Assembly (NCBI RefSeq): GCF_029953635.1
Contig: NZ_CP124543.1
Span: 2,025,455-2,089,454, forward strand
Source of the DNA: Halotia branconii CENA392
GTDB taxonomy: Bacteria; Cyanobacteriota; Cyanobacteriia; Cyanobacteriales; Nostocaceae
Length of the DNA: 64,000 nucleotides
Direction: 5' to 3'
In this document: positions 53,264-62,869 of the stretch, in pieces
Numbering within the stretch: position 1 is the first letter of the stretch
Layout of the letters: the number at the start of each line of letters is the position of its first letter
Notes under the pieces: generated by a model
Database searches by the model: none
What the model saw: the letters and a program-made list of their open reading frames with translations, nothing else
What the model was told of the DNA's origin: nothing
Made by a program: the position numbers and the translations under genes

Positions 53264-53459
53264 TGAGTGAAAGAAAGTAGGAACTCGCTTACTTAGTATA
53301 AGTCCTGACAGTCTTAAAACCCTCTTTCTTACTGTAATCTGCTACAAGTCTATTAACGGACATGATGTTTAGTGTTCCAAAATGACAAAATATCAATCAC
53401 TGGGATACAATCACAATTCTTGCATTGATCGAAAACGCAGACATTGTGATCAACTGTAT
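53264..53459. other. Intergenic DNA with a lone MITE-end-like sequence
   Basis: At about 53358-53369 CGGACATGATGT resembles a MITE terminal repeat but no partner or internal blocks are near, so it may be a remnant. Nothing else is recognised. Confidence 0.35.
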
Positions 53460-53751
53460 CATATCGTGTCCGGTCAAAGACTTATTATTAAAACCGCAGG
53501 GGGGCAGCACTTCGGCTTACTTCGACTACGCGGTAGTTGAATCTCGACTTCGCGGCAGTTGAGCGTAGTCGAAACTCGATTACCGCGTAGCGCCGCACTG
53601 ACTTGTACTGAGCGTAGTCGAAGTAGCCTGTCGAAGTGTCGAAACTTAGTACAAGTCGCTCAGTGACCGGGGGCAGGGGGGCAGGGGGAAAGAAAGTTTC
53701 GTGGTTTTTGCACAGATGCGGGAATTAAAACTATTACGCGGACATGATATC
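53460..53751. mobile_element. MITE-like element, copy 2 (292 bp) with expanded centre
   Basis: Left end CATATCGTGTCCGG, right end the complement of GATATCATGTCCG. Blocks GTCAAAGACTTATTATTAAA and TTTTTGCACAGATGCGGGAA match copy 1 in reverse. Its centre (about 53500-53685) is a patchwork of CTTCGGCTTACTTCGACTAC, TACGCGGTAGTTGA and GAGCGTAGTCGAA palindromic units. Confidence 0.72.
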
Positions 53752-53935
53752 AGATGCTTGTGATCGCGTAAATACTTTCTGTCTCGTTAAATAGTTTGCT
53801 TCGGACACGGGCTAGCGATCGCTGAAAAATTGTACAACAATACGGAGAACAAATCACGCTAGAAAGTATACTTGGCTAAGGTTCAATCTTTCCAATTAAC
53901 CTTCCCGCTTTTAGAAACCTCTATTGGGAATCATC
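53752..53935. promoter_or_regulatory. Leader of the alpha/beta hydrolase gene
   Basis: About 180 bp of non-repetitive DNA preceding the ATG at 53936, presumed to hold the promoter. No motif was identified. Confidence 0.35.
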
Positions 53936-55159
53936 ATGATTGATCAAAATACTAGTGCCAGATTTCCCAAAGGACGCACAGCCTTTTTGTTGATTCACGG
54001 TGTCGGTCAACAAAATCCTTTGGAAACTATGGACTATTTTGCCCGCAACTTGCTCAAGCACTTTCATAAGCAAAAATTACCTTTTAAACTAGAACACTTA
54101 ATCGCTAGGCGCAGACTATCAACTGGTTCTTATTGGACAGAGAGTTTTGTCAGACTGAGTTCAACAGATTCTGAGCAAGAATGGCTAATTGATGTTCATG
54201 AATATTACTGGGCTCCTAATACAGAAAATAAAATTAGTGTACCTGAGATCTTACAATGGGCAGAGAGAACGCTAGAAGGTACAATCGAGTTTTACAACCG
54301 TAAGGATAATAAAGACTTATTAGACCAGCTTTTAGCTAACAAAAATAGAACCAGCTTTTTTAAATATCGCCTACGTTTACTCACCATCTTCCTCCGCATA
54401 TTTAATTTTGTCTATCCAGCTTTAAGAACGGGAATTTGGCTAATTCTATTGTTAATAGGCCCATTTTTGAGAGGTTCTTTTCTCCAATCTGCTTGGAAAC
54501 TAAGTAAAGAAGTTGCCACGCCACCTTTAGTTAATTTTGTTGGTGACGTTGCTATTTATAGCATTACCGATCCCAAATCACCTTACCGAAAGGTTCGCCA
54601 GCAAATACTAGAAGAATCCTTAATATTGCTGAAAGCAATTCTCAAGGATAAACAAGCAAATTATGACCAAGTAATATTAGCAGGACATTCGCTAGGTAGC
54701 TGTATTGCTTATGATACATTAAATCTTCTGTGCATAGAATCTAGTCTGTCTCAAGACGAAAATAAAAGGCTATTGCTGAAAAAAATTAAAGGATTAGTAA
54801 CCTTTGGTTCCCCACTAGACAAAATGGCTTTTTTCTTCCGAGATATGGCACAAGAAGGACAGTACATCCGACGGCGGATTTTAGAACATCTCAACTCTTT
54901 CCGCACCAAACCAGAATCTGTCCGGCAAAGTCCATACTTCACCCAAAATCCAGTTATCTGCCAGCTCGATCAAGTGCATTGGGTTAACTATTACTACCTC
55001 AAAGATCCCATTAGTGGTCATTTAGATTACTATGAAAACCTAGATAACGTAGAAATGCACTATCAAGCATCTTGGGGAGTAGAAGGACACCTCGGTTACT
55101 GGACTGATCCAAGTTTCTATGAAAGCCTCGCTGATCGCTTTTTGTATATTTCACGTTAA
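53936..55159 (+). CDS. Alpha/beta-hydrolase, lipase-like, function unknown
   Basis: A 407-residue protein from the ATG at 53936; a TTG 12 bases earlier is in frame. RTAFLLIHGVGQQNPLETMD gives the oxyanion-hole HGxG region near residue 23, and YDQVILAGHSLGSCIAYDTL has the nucleophile elbow GHSLGS near 242. The catalytic acid and His lie in the C-terminal third; VEGHLGYWTDP is a candidate His. A hydrophobic stretch near 150-172 could be a membrane contact or lid. Length and the HGVGQQ motif fit cyanobacterial lipase-like hydrolases of unknown substrate. Confidence 0.75.
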   Translation: MIDQNTSARFPKGRTAFLLIHGVGQQNPLETMDYFARNLLKHFHKQKLPFKLEHLIARRRLSTGSYWTESFVRLSSTDSEQEWLIDVHEYYWAPNTENKISVPEILQWAERTLEGTIEFYNRKDNKDLLDQLLANKNRTSFFKYRLRLLTIFLRIFNFVYPALRTGIWLILLLIGPFLRGSFLQSAWKLSKEVATPPLVNFVGDVAIYSITDPKSPYRKVRQQILEESLILLKAILKDKQANYDQVILAGHSLGSCIAYDTLNLLCIESSLSQDENKRLLLKKIKGLVTFGSPLDKMAFFFRDMAQEGQYIRRRILEHLNSFRTKPESVRQSPYFTQNPVICQLDQVHWVNYYYLKDPISGHLDYYENLDNVEMHYQASWGVEGHLGYWTDPSFYESLADRFLYISR

Positions 55160-55426
55160 GGAATAAGGCAAGTTAAACCCGTCGGGTAATTAAGAATTAA
55201 GAGTTAAAAATTAATATCCCTACAAGTCAATCTAGGGGCTTGAAACCCTTGATTGCCGGATAATTTAAGAACATCTCTCCCCTACACCTCTGCACCTCTG
55301 CTCCCCTGCTTCTTCAGTTAGCCAAACGTAACAAATCTCCTATAGAAAATGTTCGCTGCATTGCTAAACTGACCATTGTCACTTTTAATCGGTTATTACT
55401 ATAAAACCATTTTGGAGGTAACAATC

Positions 55427-56458
55427 ATGACCAAGTATGACTATATATTTCACTCGTCAGAGATATCTGAAGAATCCTTGAGTCCAGAAGAAGCGGTAGC
55501 AGCAATAGCAGTCGTCACAGCCATTGCAGATTCTGCTGTTGAAGAGGTAGATCCGGAAACTCTAGGAAGTATTCTTTGGGAATTTGAGGTATTTGAAGAA
55601 TATTCGGAAGATGAAATTACAGAAATAGTTGATAGACTTATAGGTATTGCAGAAGATGAAGGGCTAGGGGCTTTATATAATGCAGCAAGTGAAGTCCTTT
55701 CAGATGATTTGGTATTAGATGCTTTTGCCGCAGGGGTAATTGTACTAATAGATGACGAAGAAGAACTGGTTATTCCCCAAAAGAAACAGCCTTACCTAAA
55801 AAAACTTCAAGATGCTTTAGACCTTGAAGATGAAGAAGCGCAAGAAATAGTGCAGGAAATCATTGCTGCTTTCCAAGAAGCCGAAAATGAAGAATACTTG
55901 GAAGAAGACTATAGCGAAGATATTTATGAGTCACCTTTAGGCAATTTCACTGTGCCGATTCCAGTTGACTCTCAGCAGGGGGGTAAAGTTCAAAGTCAAG
56001 AAGGAGTAGTGGGTTTTTCAGATGACTTTGGCACTTTGCTCAGAATTGACTATTATCCTATACCTCCAGAACAAGTAAACGAAATGGGATCTATAGGACA
56101 AGAAGAATACTTGCAATCGATTTTAGTAGACAAGTATGTGCCACAAGCGATTTTAGCCAACGTGCCTAATGCTCAGGTAGAATACAGCGAATATCTGTCA
56201 GACATGATGGCTGGTGCTTACTTTGTATTAATTAATATGCCGCAAGGTTCAACAATTTCTAAGCAAGAAAACAACGGTACAGCCACCCGATTAGATGCAT
56301 ATCGAGGACTTCTGAGCTTTATTGATGCTGAATTTTTGTATATAGTTAGTAGCCAGCGTAGCTTTTTAAAAGATGAAATTCGCGGCTCTGTTGAAGAAGA
56401 GGCCGAGGATATCAAAGAAAGTATTTTAGAGTTTGTTGAGACTATAGATTTCACTTAG
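55427..56458 (+). CDS. Acidic protein of unknown function, possibly with two domains
   Basis: About 343 residues from the ATG at 55427, which has a strong GGAGG site; an in-frame start 51 bases upstream has none. The first part (about 1-150) is highly acidic and helical (EESLSPEEAVAAIAVVTAIA, EEVDPETLGSILWEFEVFEE). The second (about 178-343) looks like an alpha/beta domain with FTVPIPVDSQQGG and EEYLQSILVDKYVPQAILAN. No signal peptide or catalytic motif is seen. It was not recognised. No operon partner is evident. Confidence 0.6.
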   Translation: MTKYDYIFHSSEISEESLSPEEAVAAIAVVTAIADSAVEEVDPETLGSILWEFEVFEEYSEDEITEIVDRLIGIAEDEGLGALYNAASEVLSDDLVLDAFAAGVIVLIDDEEELVIPQKKQPYLKKLQDALDLEDEEAQEIVQEIIAAFQEAENEEYLEEDYSEDIYESPLGNFTVPIPVDSQQGGKVQSQEGVVGFSDDFGTLLRIDYYPIPPEQVNEMGSIGQEEYLQSILVDKYVPQAILANVPNAQVEYSEYLSDMMAGAYFVLINMPQGSTISKQENNGTATRLDAYRGLLSFIDAEFLYIVSSQRSFLKDEIRGSVEEEAEDIKESILEFVETIDFT

Positions 56459-56864
56459 TCTAAGGATCTCGTAGATTATAGCGTTTCTCGTTTTAGTGAG
56501 GTATATCTCTTTGAAATTAGGGGCTAGGGACTAGAGGCTAGGGACTATGTACCTCTTGTTATTGGGAACTGCTATATAAGTTAAGGAGCGATCGCCAAGA
56601 CGAGATATTTTACTAGCACACAGATGAGTGCTGGTTTTTTATTGTCTGTAATTGAGAGCGCGAGTTTCAGGAACAATAATGTTTCATATCAGGTTTGCTT
56701 GATTAGTTATTATTCTGGGCATCATGCAAAAATATTAAAAATTTCTTTCCCCCTGCTCGGTTGGTGAGCGAAGCCGAACCACTGCCTCCTGCCAGACTAA
56801 AGTTGCGCTATCTGTCTAAGTCGCTAAAATATAACTTGAAAGAATTAGTCTAGGATTCTAACAA
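56459..56864. other. Intergenic region with GGGACTA heptamers
   Basis: Non-coding. At 56518-56548 there are tandem GGGGCTA/GGGACTA/GAGGCTA units followed by TGTACCTC, as at 41325-41356. Near 56756-56775 a GGTTGGTGAGCGAAGCCGAA variant of the GAGCGTAGCCGAAGT motif occurs. Confidence 0.6.
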
Positions 56865-57317
56865 GTGAGAAAACAGGTATTTTACATCTTATTTGTAGTG
56901 AGCTTAGTTGGCATTCTTGGCTTTTCTTACATCTCAGAACAAGCGCCAGTAACTCGTTGTCGTTCATGGGGATTTATTTCCTCTACAAGTGGAAAATACT
57001 ACTCAAGTCCTGAAAAAATAGTGATTAAGCCTTGGTTTGGTCGCCATCGCGTCTACGGTATATTTATGATCCCAGATGGATATCGCAGCGATCGTTTTGT
57101 CACTTTAACGATACCTGGAGAAAAAACTTACTGTGGAGGACTGATGAATGCCGGCGCTCAATTTATTGAGGGAATTTCTGCTCAACCAGGTTATCACTTG
57201 ATTAAGGGACAATTTAATACACGGATTGCTGTTTGGTTGATTGCTCAAGGTAAAAAAGATCAGTTACAACAACCCAGTAATTGGAGATTAGGTTACGCCC
57301 TCAAAAAGAAAAAATAA
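56865..57317 (+). CDS. Exported or membrane-anchored small protein, unknown function
   Basis: A 150-residue protein with a GTG start at 56865. The N-terminus MRKQVFYILFVVSLVGILGF is a signal peptide or anchor. Three Cys residues, only two after the signal (in TRCRSWG and TYCGGL), may form a disulfide. The basic C-terminus (ALKKKK) is atypical for a free periplasmic protein. The family was not recognised. The hairpin at 57393-57415 lies 76 bp downstream. Confidence 0.5.
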   Translation: MRKQVFYILFVVSLVGILGFSYISEQAPVTRCRSWGFISSTSGKYYSSPEKIVIKPWFGRHRVYGIFMIPDGYRSDRFVTLTIPGEKTYCGGLMNAGAQFIEGISAQPGYHLIKGQFNTRIAVWLIAQGKKDQLQQPSNWRLGYALKKKK

Positions 57318-57392
57318 TACCGCATATCGCGATCGCTAAGTTGCTTAAGACATAAAAGGTAATTTCAGCATTGCGATCGCATTAATTAAATA

Positions 57393-57415
57393 CACCCATA
57401 GTGTAAGTATGGGTG
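57393..57415. other. Perfect 8-bp stem hairpin downstream of the 56865 gene
   Basis: CACCCATA (57393-57400) pairs with TATGGGTG (57408-57415) around a 7-nt loop. There is no T-tract, so it is not a standard terminator. It could be a processing or attenuation structure upstream of the parvulin gene at 57625. Confidence 0.45.
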
Positions 57416-57624
57416 ATTCATCGTAAACTATATCTTAATTTTTACCTTTTTGCCAATTCAGTATAATTATTGATAGAATTTTCCGTAAACTGTATATTCT
57501 TGAAATTAAAATCTGAAAACGCAAGCATAAAACATATCATAATTTTTTTGCAAGATGCAAATTTAGCATCTACTTCCAAAGAGCGTAAAACTAAACAACT
57601 TATTCTGAATACGCCTAAGAGATA

Positions 57625-58362
57625 ATGACTGAAGTAATCCAGATTGGCAACCGGACAATCGAAGCTAGGGAACTAATTCCTTTACTAGCTAGTTACCAAA
57701 TGCTACCGCAATTGCTGCGGGAATTAATTATCGATGAAGCGATCGCACCTATAGAGTGTACCCCTGAAGAAATAGCCCATGCCCAACAGCAGTTTTACGC
57801 CGAAAAACAGTTAACTCAAGAAGCCGACATTCAAGCATGGATGATCCATTATGGTTTAACTGCAAGTCAATTAGAAACTATTACTCTTCGTAAATTGAAA
57901 CTAGAAAAATTCAAGCAAGCTACTTGGGGTCATAAACTAGAATCCTATTTCTTTCAGAATAAGAGCAAACTAGATAAAGTAATTTATTCTCTATTACGAA
58001 CTCAAGATATAGGCATTGCTCAAGAACTCTACTTCCGCATTCAAGCAAATGAGCAATCATTCGCAGATGTAGCACGAGAATATTCACTTGGGCCAGAAGC
58101 CCAAACTGGTGGGTTAGTTGGGCCTATTGAACTGAATGCACTTCATCCGGCAATGGTACAAATGCTTTCTACTAGTCAACCCGATCAAGTTCTGCCCCCC
58201 ACTCGCATCGCTGAGTGGTTTGTAATTTTGCGGTTAGAGAAATTCATCCCAGCCCAACTCGATGAATCTATAAAAGCGCGCCTACTTAATGAACTTTTTG
58301 AAACTTGGTTACAGGAACAGAAAAAGCAGATAACATCTTTGCCCAATTTTTCAGACACCTAA
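57625..58362 (+). CDS. Peptidyl-prolyl isomerase, parvulin/PpiC type
   Basis: A 245-residue cytoplasmic SurA/PpiC-like protein without signal peptide. The helical N-domain (about 1-125) has LIPLLASYQMLPQLLRELII and EADIQAWMIHYGLTASQLET. The parvulin domain (about 130-225) includes ELYFRIQANEQSFADVAREY and SLGPEAQTGGLVGPIELNA. Similar proteins are often encoded beside peptide-exporting ABC transporters in cyanobacteria; here the following gene is degraded. It may act in export of a peptide or as a general folding helper. Confidence 0.82.
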   Translation: MTEVIQIGNRTIEARELIPLLASYQMLPQLLRELIIDEAIAPIECTPEEIAHAQQQFYAEKQLTQEADIQAWMIHYGLTASQLETITLRKLKLEKFKQATWGHKLESYFFQNKSKLDKVIYSLLRTQDIGIAQELYFRIQANEQSFADVAREYSLGPEAQTGGLVGPIELNALHPAMVQMLSTSQPDQVLPPTRIAEWFVILRLEKFIPAQLDESIKARLLNELFETWLQEQKKQITSLPNFSDT

Positions 58363-58408
58363 ATAACCCTGCGTCGTAGTCTGTCAAGTTTAAATTGATT
58401 CTTGCTGA

Positions 58409-58748
58409 GAGAGATACGAACCAAAATATTTATTTGATGCAGTCAAGGAAATCATCAATATAGTAGGCGGGATTTTAAGTGAAGATTGGGCAAAATCAGC
58501 AAATTCATTGCTCACTAGGCTGTTTGACGCAGCACTATTAATTAAATATTGATTTACCAAAACTACAACAGACAGAAAATAAATTAGAAGATATATTGTT
58601 AATACTGCAATTTAACTTTAAGCAAGCAAAAGCTGATACTAATTGGGACTTAGTAAATAGCGTAAGACCAGCAATTCAAGAATGTAAAGATACCATAGAT
58701 AGTATTAGATCTGCATATGCGTTATCCCAAACCTTTATAGAGACGTAG
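58409..58748 (+). pseudogene. Degraded helical-protein gene with a frameshift
   Basis: A 47-codon frame without ATG runs 58409-58552 (KEIINIVGGILSEDWAKSAN, LLTRLFDAALLIK). The neighbouring frame continues at 58542-58748 (NIDLPKLQQTENKLEDILLI, then ECKDTIDSIRSAY), overlapping by a few codons, as if one base were gained or lost near 58545. Both halves have protein-like helical composition. It lies 46 bp after the parvulin gene on the same strand. Family not identified. Confidence 0.35.
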
Positions 58749-58801
58749 CACTGCTACATCTCTACATTCTTTTTCAGCAGATTTTTACTGCTACTATATT
58801 T

Positions 58802-60715
58802 TTACAACTTAGTACCACACTCACAACAAAAGTTGTGACTGGGTTGGTTTGTTGTCCCACAATGGCTGCAATGAACTGGTTCTACTGCGGCTTTTGGTAG
58901 TTGTTTAGGTAAGCCAATCATCTGAGCATTACTTTTACCTGGCGCTACCATTGGATAGCAGTTTTCGTCTCTGGTAACTCGCACATCTACAACTACTGGG
59001 CCTTTGTGTGCTATCATCTCAGCGATCGCATCTTTTAATTGAGCGCGATCGCTAATCACCATACCCTTGATACTGTATGCTTTAGCCAACAGTTCTATGT
59101 CTGGCATCCCGACTTCCATATTCGAGCAAGAATAACGCTCACCGTAGAAAGCTTGTTGCCATTGGCGTACCATTCCCTGCCAGCCATTATTCATAATTAC
59201 GGTCTTGACATTAATACCATATTGTGCAAGTGTGCCAAGTTCCTGCAAACACATCTGAAAACTGGCATCGCCGCTAATACAAATGACTTCTTCATCAGGG
59301 AAGGCAACTTTCGCACCCATTGCCGCAGGTACGCCAAAACCCATTGTTCCTAAACCAGCACTAGAAATCCAGCGTCTTGGGCCGTTCTTGAGAAATTGTG
59401 CTGCCCACATTTGATGTTGACCGACATCTGTGGTGTAGAAAGCGTGCGGGGCTTGACGACTAACTTCTACAATGACTTCTTGGGGTGAAATACTGTCAGG
59501 ATGCTGCGGCACTTCTAATGGATAATCTTGCCGCCAGCGGTTGACTAAATTTAACCACTCTTCGGTTTGATTAGGTCTATTTTTGATCCCTAATTGTTTG
59601 CACCGCCGCAATAGTTCGACTAGTACATGACGCACATCGCCAACGATGGGAACTTCTGGAACTCGGTTTTTACCAACTTCTGCGGGGTCAATATCAATGT
59701 GAATGACCTTTGCATGGGAGGCAAATTCATCTAATTTACCAGTCACTCGGTCATCAAATCTGGCTCCGACACAGATTAGCAAATCACAATCGCTAACAGC
59801 AAAGTTGGCGTAAGCTGTGCCATGCATTCCCAACATACCCAATGCTAGGGGATGATGTTCATCAAAAGCACCGATACCCATCAAAGTTGTGGTGACGGGG
59901 ATTTGGAATAACTCAGCTAGTTCTTTAACTTCTTGGTGAGCATTAGCTGCGATCGCACCCCCACCCACATACAATAAGGGACGACGACTTTCCCGGATCA
60001 ACTGAATTGCGCCATTAATCTGACGGGGATTTCCCTTCAATGTAGGACGATACCCGCGTAACTTGACTGATCCTGGTTCTACGGGTACATAATCAAATTG
60101 TTCTAATGCTACATCTTTAGGCACATCAATTAAAACCGGCCCTGGCCGCCCAGTACTAGCAATATGAAAGGCTTCGGCAACAATCTTTGCCATATCAGCC
60201 GGGTCACGCACTACATAAGAATGTTTAACTATAGGTAGGGTAATTCCATAAATATCGGTTTCTTGAAACGCATCCGTACCGATTGATTTTCGATTTACCT
60301 GTCCTGTAACCACAATCATTGGGATTGAATCCATGTAGGCTGTAGCAATGCCTGTCACCAAATTAGTTGCACCAGGCCCAGATGTACCAAAGCAGACTCC
60401 GACCTTACCAGTGGCACGGGCGTAGCCGTCAGCTGCGTGAGCTGCCCCTTGTTCGTGCCTGACTAAGATATGTTTGATTGCGCCAGTTGCTTCCACCACT
60501 TTGTACAGGTCATCGTAAATTGGTAGGATTGCCCCACCGGGATAACCAAAAATATATTCAACTTCATGGCGCAGGAGGCTGTCAATTAGGGCAAAGCCAC
60601 CAGATGCACGCTTAGGTGTCGTTACATCTGTGGCATTGGAAACAGCAGCAGATTGGACTTGATTTTCGGTCTGTGAAGGACTAGTTAGGGAAGGCAGGCG
60701 CACTGTCACGGTCAA
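58802..60715 (-). CDS. ilvB: Acetolactate synthase large subunit with C-terminal zinc ribbon
   Basis: A 637-residue ThDP enzyme making acetolactate for valine, leucine and isoleucine synthesis. N-domain: [40 protein letters not shown] with the catalytic Glu, [23 protein letters not shown] domain: [20 protein letters not shown]. ThDP domain: [20 protein letters not shown], and [20 protein letters not shown] (GDG-like motif). The C-terminus [20 protein letters not shown] is a zinc-ribbon extension. TTG (60715) and GTG (60709) starts are both possible; GAGG precedes the GTG suitably. The small subunit is not nearby. Confidence 0.95.
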   Translation of the reverse strand: MTVTVRLPSLTSPSQTENQVQSAAVSNATDVTTPKRASGGFALIDSLLRHEVEYIFGYPGGAILPIYDDLYKVVEATGAIKHILVRHEQGAAHAADGYARATGKVGVCFGTSGPGATNLVTGIATAYMDSIPMIVVTGQVNRKSIGTDAFQETDIYGITLPIVKHSYVVRDPADMAKIVAEAFHIASTGRPGPVLIDVPKDVALEQFDYVPVEPGSVKLRGYRPTLKGNPRQINGAIQLIRESRRPLLYVGGGAIAANAHQEVKELAELFQIPVTTTLMGIGAFDEHHPLALGMLGMHGTAYANFAVSDCDLLICVGARFDDRVTGKLDEFASHAKVIHIDIDPAEVGKNRVPEVPIVGDVRHVLVELLRRCKQLGIKNRPNQTEEWLNLVNRWRQDYPLEVPQHPDSISPQEVIVEVSRQAPHAFYTTDVGQHQMWAAQFLKNGPRRWISSAGLGTMGFGVPAAMGAKVAFPDEEVICISGDASFQMCLQELGTLAQYGINVKTVIMNNGWQGMVRQWQQAFYGERYSCSNMEVGMPDIELLAKAYSIKGMVISDRAQLKDAIAEMIAHKGPVVVDVRVTRDENCYPMVAPGKSNAQMIGLPKQLPKAAVEPVHCSHCGTTNQPSHNFCCECGTKL

Positions 60716-60850
60716 ACCTCAGACGATAGCTAAGTTAACGCTTAAATTCTGTAGTTAAGATTTCATTTTAGTGGAAAATTTCCATCAAATCTTGATATGA
60801 CTTTCTATTTTAAACATGAGAACGGACTTATTATTTTAATATTATTTTGG

Positions 60851-62110
60851 TTAAATTACGTCTTGTAACACTTTACGAGTATTTTGCCAAGCCCAAACAC
60901 CAACAACAACCACTACAATACTCATGCCCACCAATACAGTTCGCAAGCCTAAAGCGTCAGTTAATGGGCCTGTAATTGCTAAGGGTGCTGATAGTGCAAT
61001 ATTAACAGCATGATTTTGAAAGCCAAACACTTTACCATGCATATTCGGTGGTGTGTGCTGTTGAATTAAGGTTTGCATCGGTACACCAATTAAGGAAGCA
61101 CCTAAACCCAATAAAGCACAAAGTCCTAAAGCCACTAATAGATTGTGGGTAAAAGTGAACGCCCCTAAAACTAGCGCCATCATTAAAAATCCTATTAATG
61201 GTAAAGGCTTGCGATGAAATTTCTCACCCCAATGACCTAACATAGCTGCACCCAACACCATACCTACCCCTGCGGCTGCCAAGAAAAAGCCAAATTGTTT
61301 TTCTTTTAAGCCAAACTCCTCAGCTAATCGAATTGTTAATACTGTTAAAGCTGCAAACACACAATACAAAGTTGTTAGTTGCAGCATGGCATTTAACACT
61401 AAACGGTTTTTCCGCAGATAGCGCAAGCCTTGTTTAAAGTCTGTCCAAGGATGAATTACCGCTTGATTTTCATTAATAGGCTTGTTTTCTTGAAAATTAA
61501 TCGGCTGCATAATTCCAGCGGACAATAGATATAATGCCCCTACCACAATCTCTTGACCATAGGTAGGCCCCAATAAATTTTTCGCAGCGCTTAATATTGG
61601 CTCTCCAATGGCAAAGCCAACAATTAAGGCTCCCATCATCGTGCTGCTAAAGAGGGCATTGGCTGCTAACAAATTCTCTTTTCTGACTAAAAGCGGGATG
61701 GCGGCTTGTTCAGCTGGCGCAAAAAATTGCGTTAAAGAGGAAATGATAAAAACAAATATCAACAGTACTACAAATTCTTTGGGGAAAAAAGGAATCCCTA
61801 GGATCATTAGCCCTCGCACTAAATCAGAGCCAACCATAATCAGCTTTTTGGGGAAGCGGTCCACAAATACACCACCAGCAGAACCAAATAATATCGCTGG
61901 GATTGTAAACGCCACCATTAAAGTTGAGTACATAGAGTTTTCCGTTCCAGCCGGGTGCGGATAGTTTTCTAGTAAAGCAACCATCAAAACGAAAAAGACT
62001 TTATCTCCTAGTTGGGACACTAATTGTCCAATCCATAGGAGCATAAAAGCACGATTTTTGAGTACAGTGCCAAACCCGTTATTAACAGCAGCCGGTTCAG
62101 TTGGAAACAT
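60851..62110 (-). CDS. MFS transporter
   Basis: A 419-residue membrane protein with 12 predicted helices. The first half has GQLVSQLGDKVFFVLMVALL (TM1) and the MFS loop 2-3 GGVFVDRFPKKLIMVGSDLV (near 78-97). The central loop carries the acid-rich EDFKQGLRYLRKN-like region (TDFKQGLRYLRKNRLVLNAM). TM7 onwards has GMVLGAAMLGHWGEKFHRKP. It belongs to the DHA/enterobactin-exporter-like group of the superfamily. Substrate unknown. It sits 135 bp upstream of ilvB on the same strand, but a functional link is not supported. Confidence 0.85.
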   Translation of the reverse strand: MFPTEPAAVNNGFGTVLKNRAFMLLWIGQLVSQLGDKVFFVLMVALLENYPHPAGTENSMYSTLMVAFTIPAILFGSAGGVFVDRFPKKLIMVGSDLVRGLMILGIPFFPKEFVVLLIFVFIISSLTQFFAPAEQAAIPLLVRKENLLAANALFSSTMMGALIVGFAIGEPILSAAKNLLGPTYGQEIVVGALYLLSAGIMQPINFQENKPINENQAVIHPWTDFKQGLRYLRKNRLVLNAMLQLTTLYCVFAALTVLTIRLAEEFGLKEKQFGFFLAAAGVGMVLGAAMLGHWGEKFHRKPLPLIGFLMMALVLGAFTFTHNLLVALGLCALLGLGASLIGVPMQTLIQQHTPPNMHGKVFGFQNHAVNIALSAPLAITGPLTDALGLRTVLVGMSIVVVVVGVWAWQNTRKVLQDVI

Positions 62111-62278
62111 TTAGATACTTGGGAATTTAGTGACTAATTGTAGATGGGGAACTAAAATCAAGTGGGAGTTAGGTAAATAAGTAATAGGAAAATTTCACCC
62201 TATCACTCGATCGCTCGATTACTCCACCGTAAAATCCCCCCTATTTCTCACTCCTGTTGGCTCATTCTGGTTTCCGGA

Positions 62279-62869
62279 CTATTTTTGTTCATAGCGTTTG
62301 ATCAATAGATGTAAAAATTCAGACGCACTTAGACGAACTTGCAACGGAGAAATATCAACAGATGAATCTATTTGCCAGCCTTTGACTTTTTGGGGCGATC
62401 GCCATAATAATAAATGGTCTACTGCTGGTTGAGCGTAAAAATTATTTTGCCCACTACCCAATAATGCAGAACTCCAGTGTGTGAAATAATCATGACTGAT
62501 TCGATGAATTGGAAAATTGCCCCACAGTGGTACTCCCCATCCATCTATAGCAATAAATGCTTTGACTTGACCGCCTATAAGTTGCCATTGCCAAGCAGCA
62601 GCTATTGCCCCAACTACACCTGCACTAAAACTAATGAATATAATTGGTGATTTTAGTTTGTTTCCTAGGCGATCGCGCAAAAACTGCAAAATGTGCAGCG
62701 ATGATAAAGTTAACAAACCTTGTCCTGGAAAAACTATTATATTTTGGCGCATTAAGCTCTGACTACTGGAATCTAACCAACCTGATATAAAGCTTTGGGT
62801 TAAAGCTGGTTCATGGATTCCAGGACAAATGATTATACTTATTTGTGATTTCGTGTTTAAAGATTTCAC
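62279..62869 (-). CDS. Alpha/beta-hydrolase-fold protein, unknown
   Basis: A 196-residue protein from a GTG start. IIICPGIHEPALTQSFISGW and IIFISFSAGVVGAIAAAWQW (nucleophile elbow FSAGV, FxSxxG-like) indicate the fold. IDGWGVPLWG near 110 suits the acid position, and the C-terminal third has candidate His residues (HDYFTHW, DHLLLWR). It is shorter than most hydrolases and not assigned to a family. It precedes the MFS gene on the same strand by 168 bp. Confidence 0.6.
   Translation of the reverse strand: MKSLNTKSQISIIICPGIHEPALTQSFISGWLDSSSQSLMRQNIIVFPGQGLLTLSSLHILQFLRDRLGNKLKSPIIFISFSAGVVGAIAAAWQWQLIGGQVKAFIAIDGWGVPLWGNFPIHRISHDYFTHWSSALLGSGQNNFYAQPAVDHLLLWRSPQKVKGWQIDSSVDISPLQVRLSASEFLHLLIKRYEQK

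Noticed and set aside
59039..59353. 104-codon frame antisense to ilvB
   Set aside because: Lies wholly within a strongly conserved enzyme gene; no family features.
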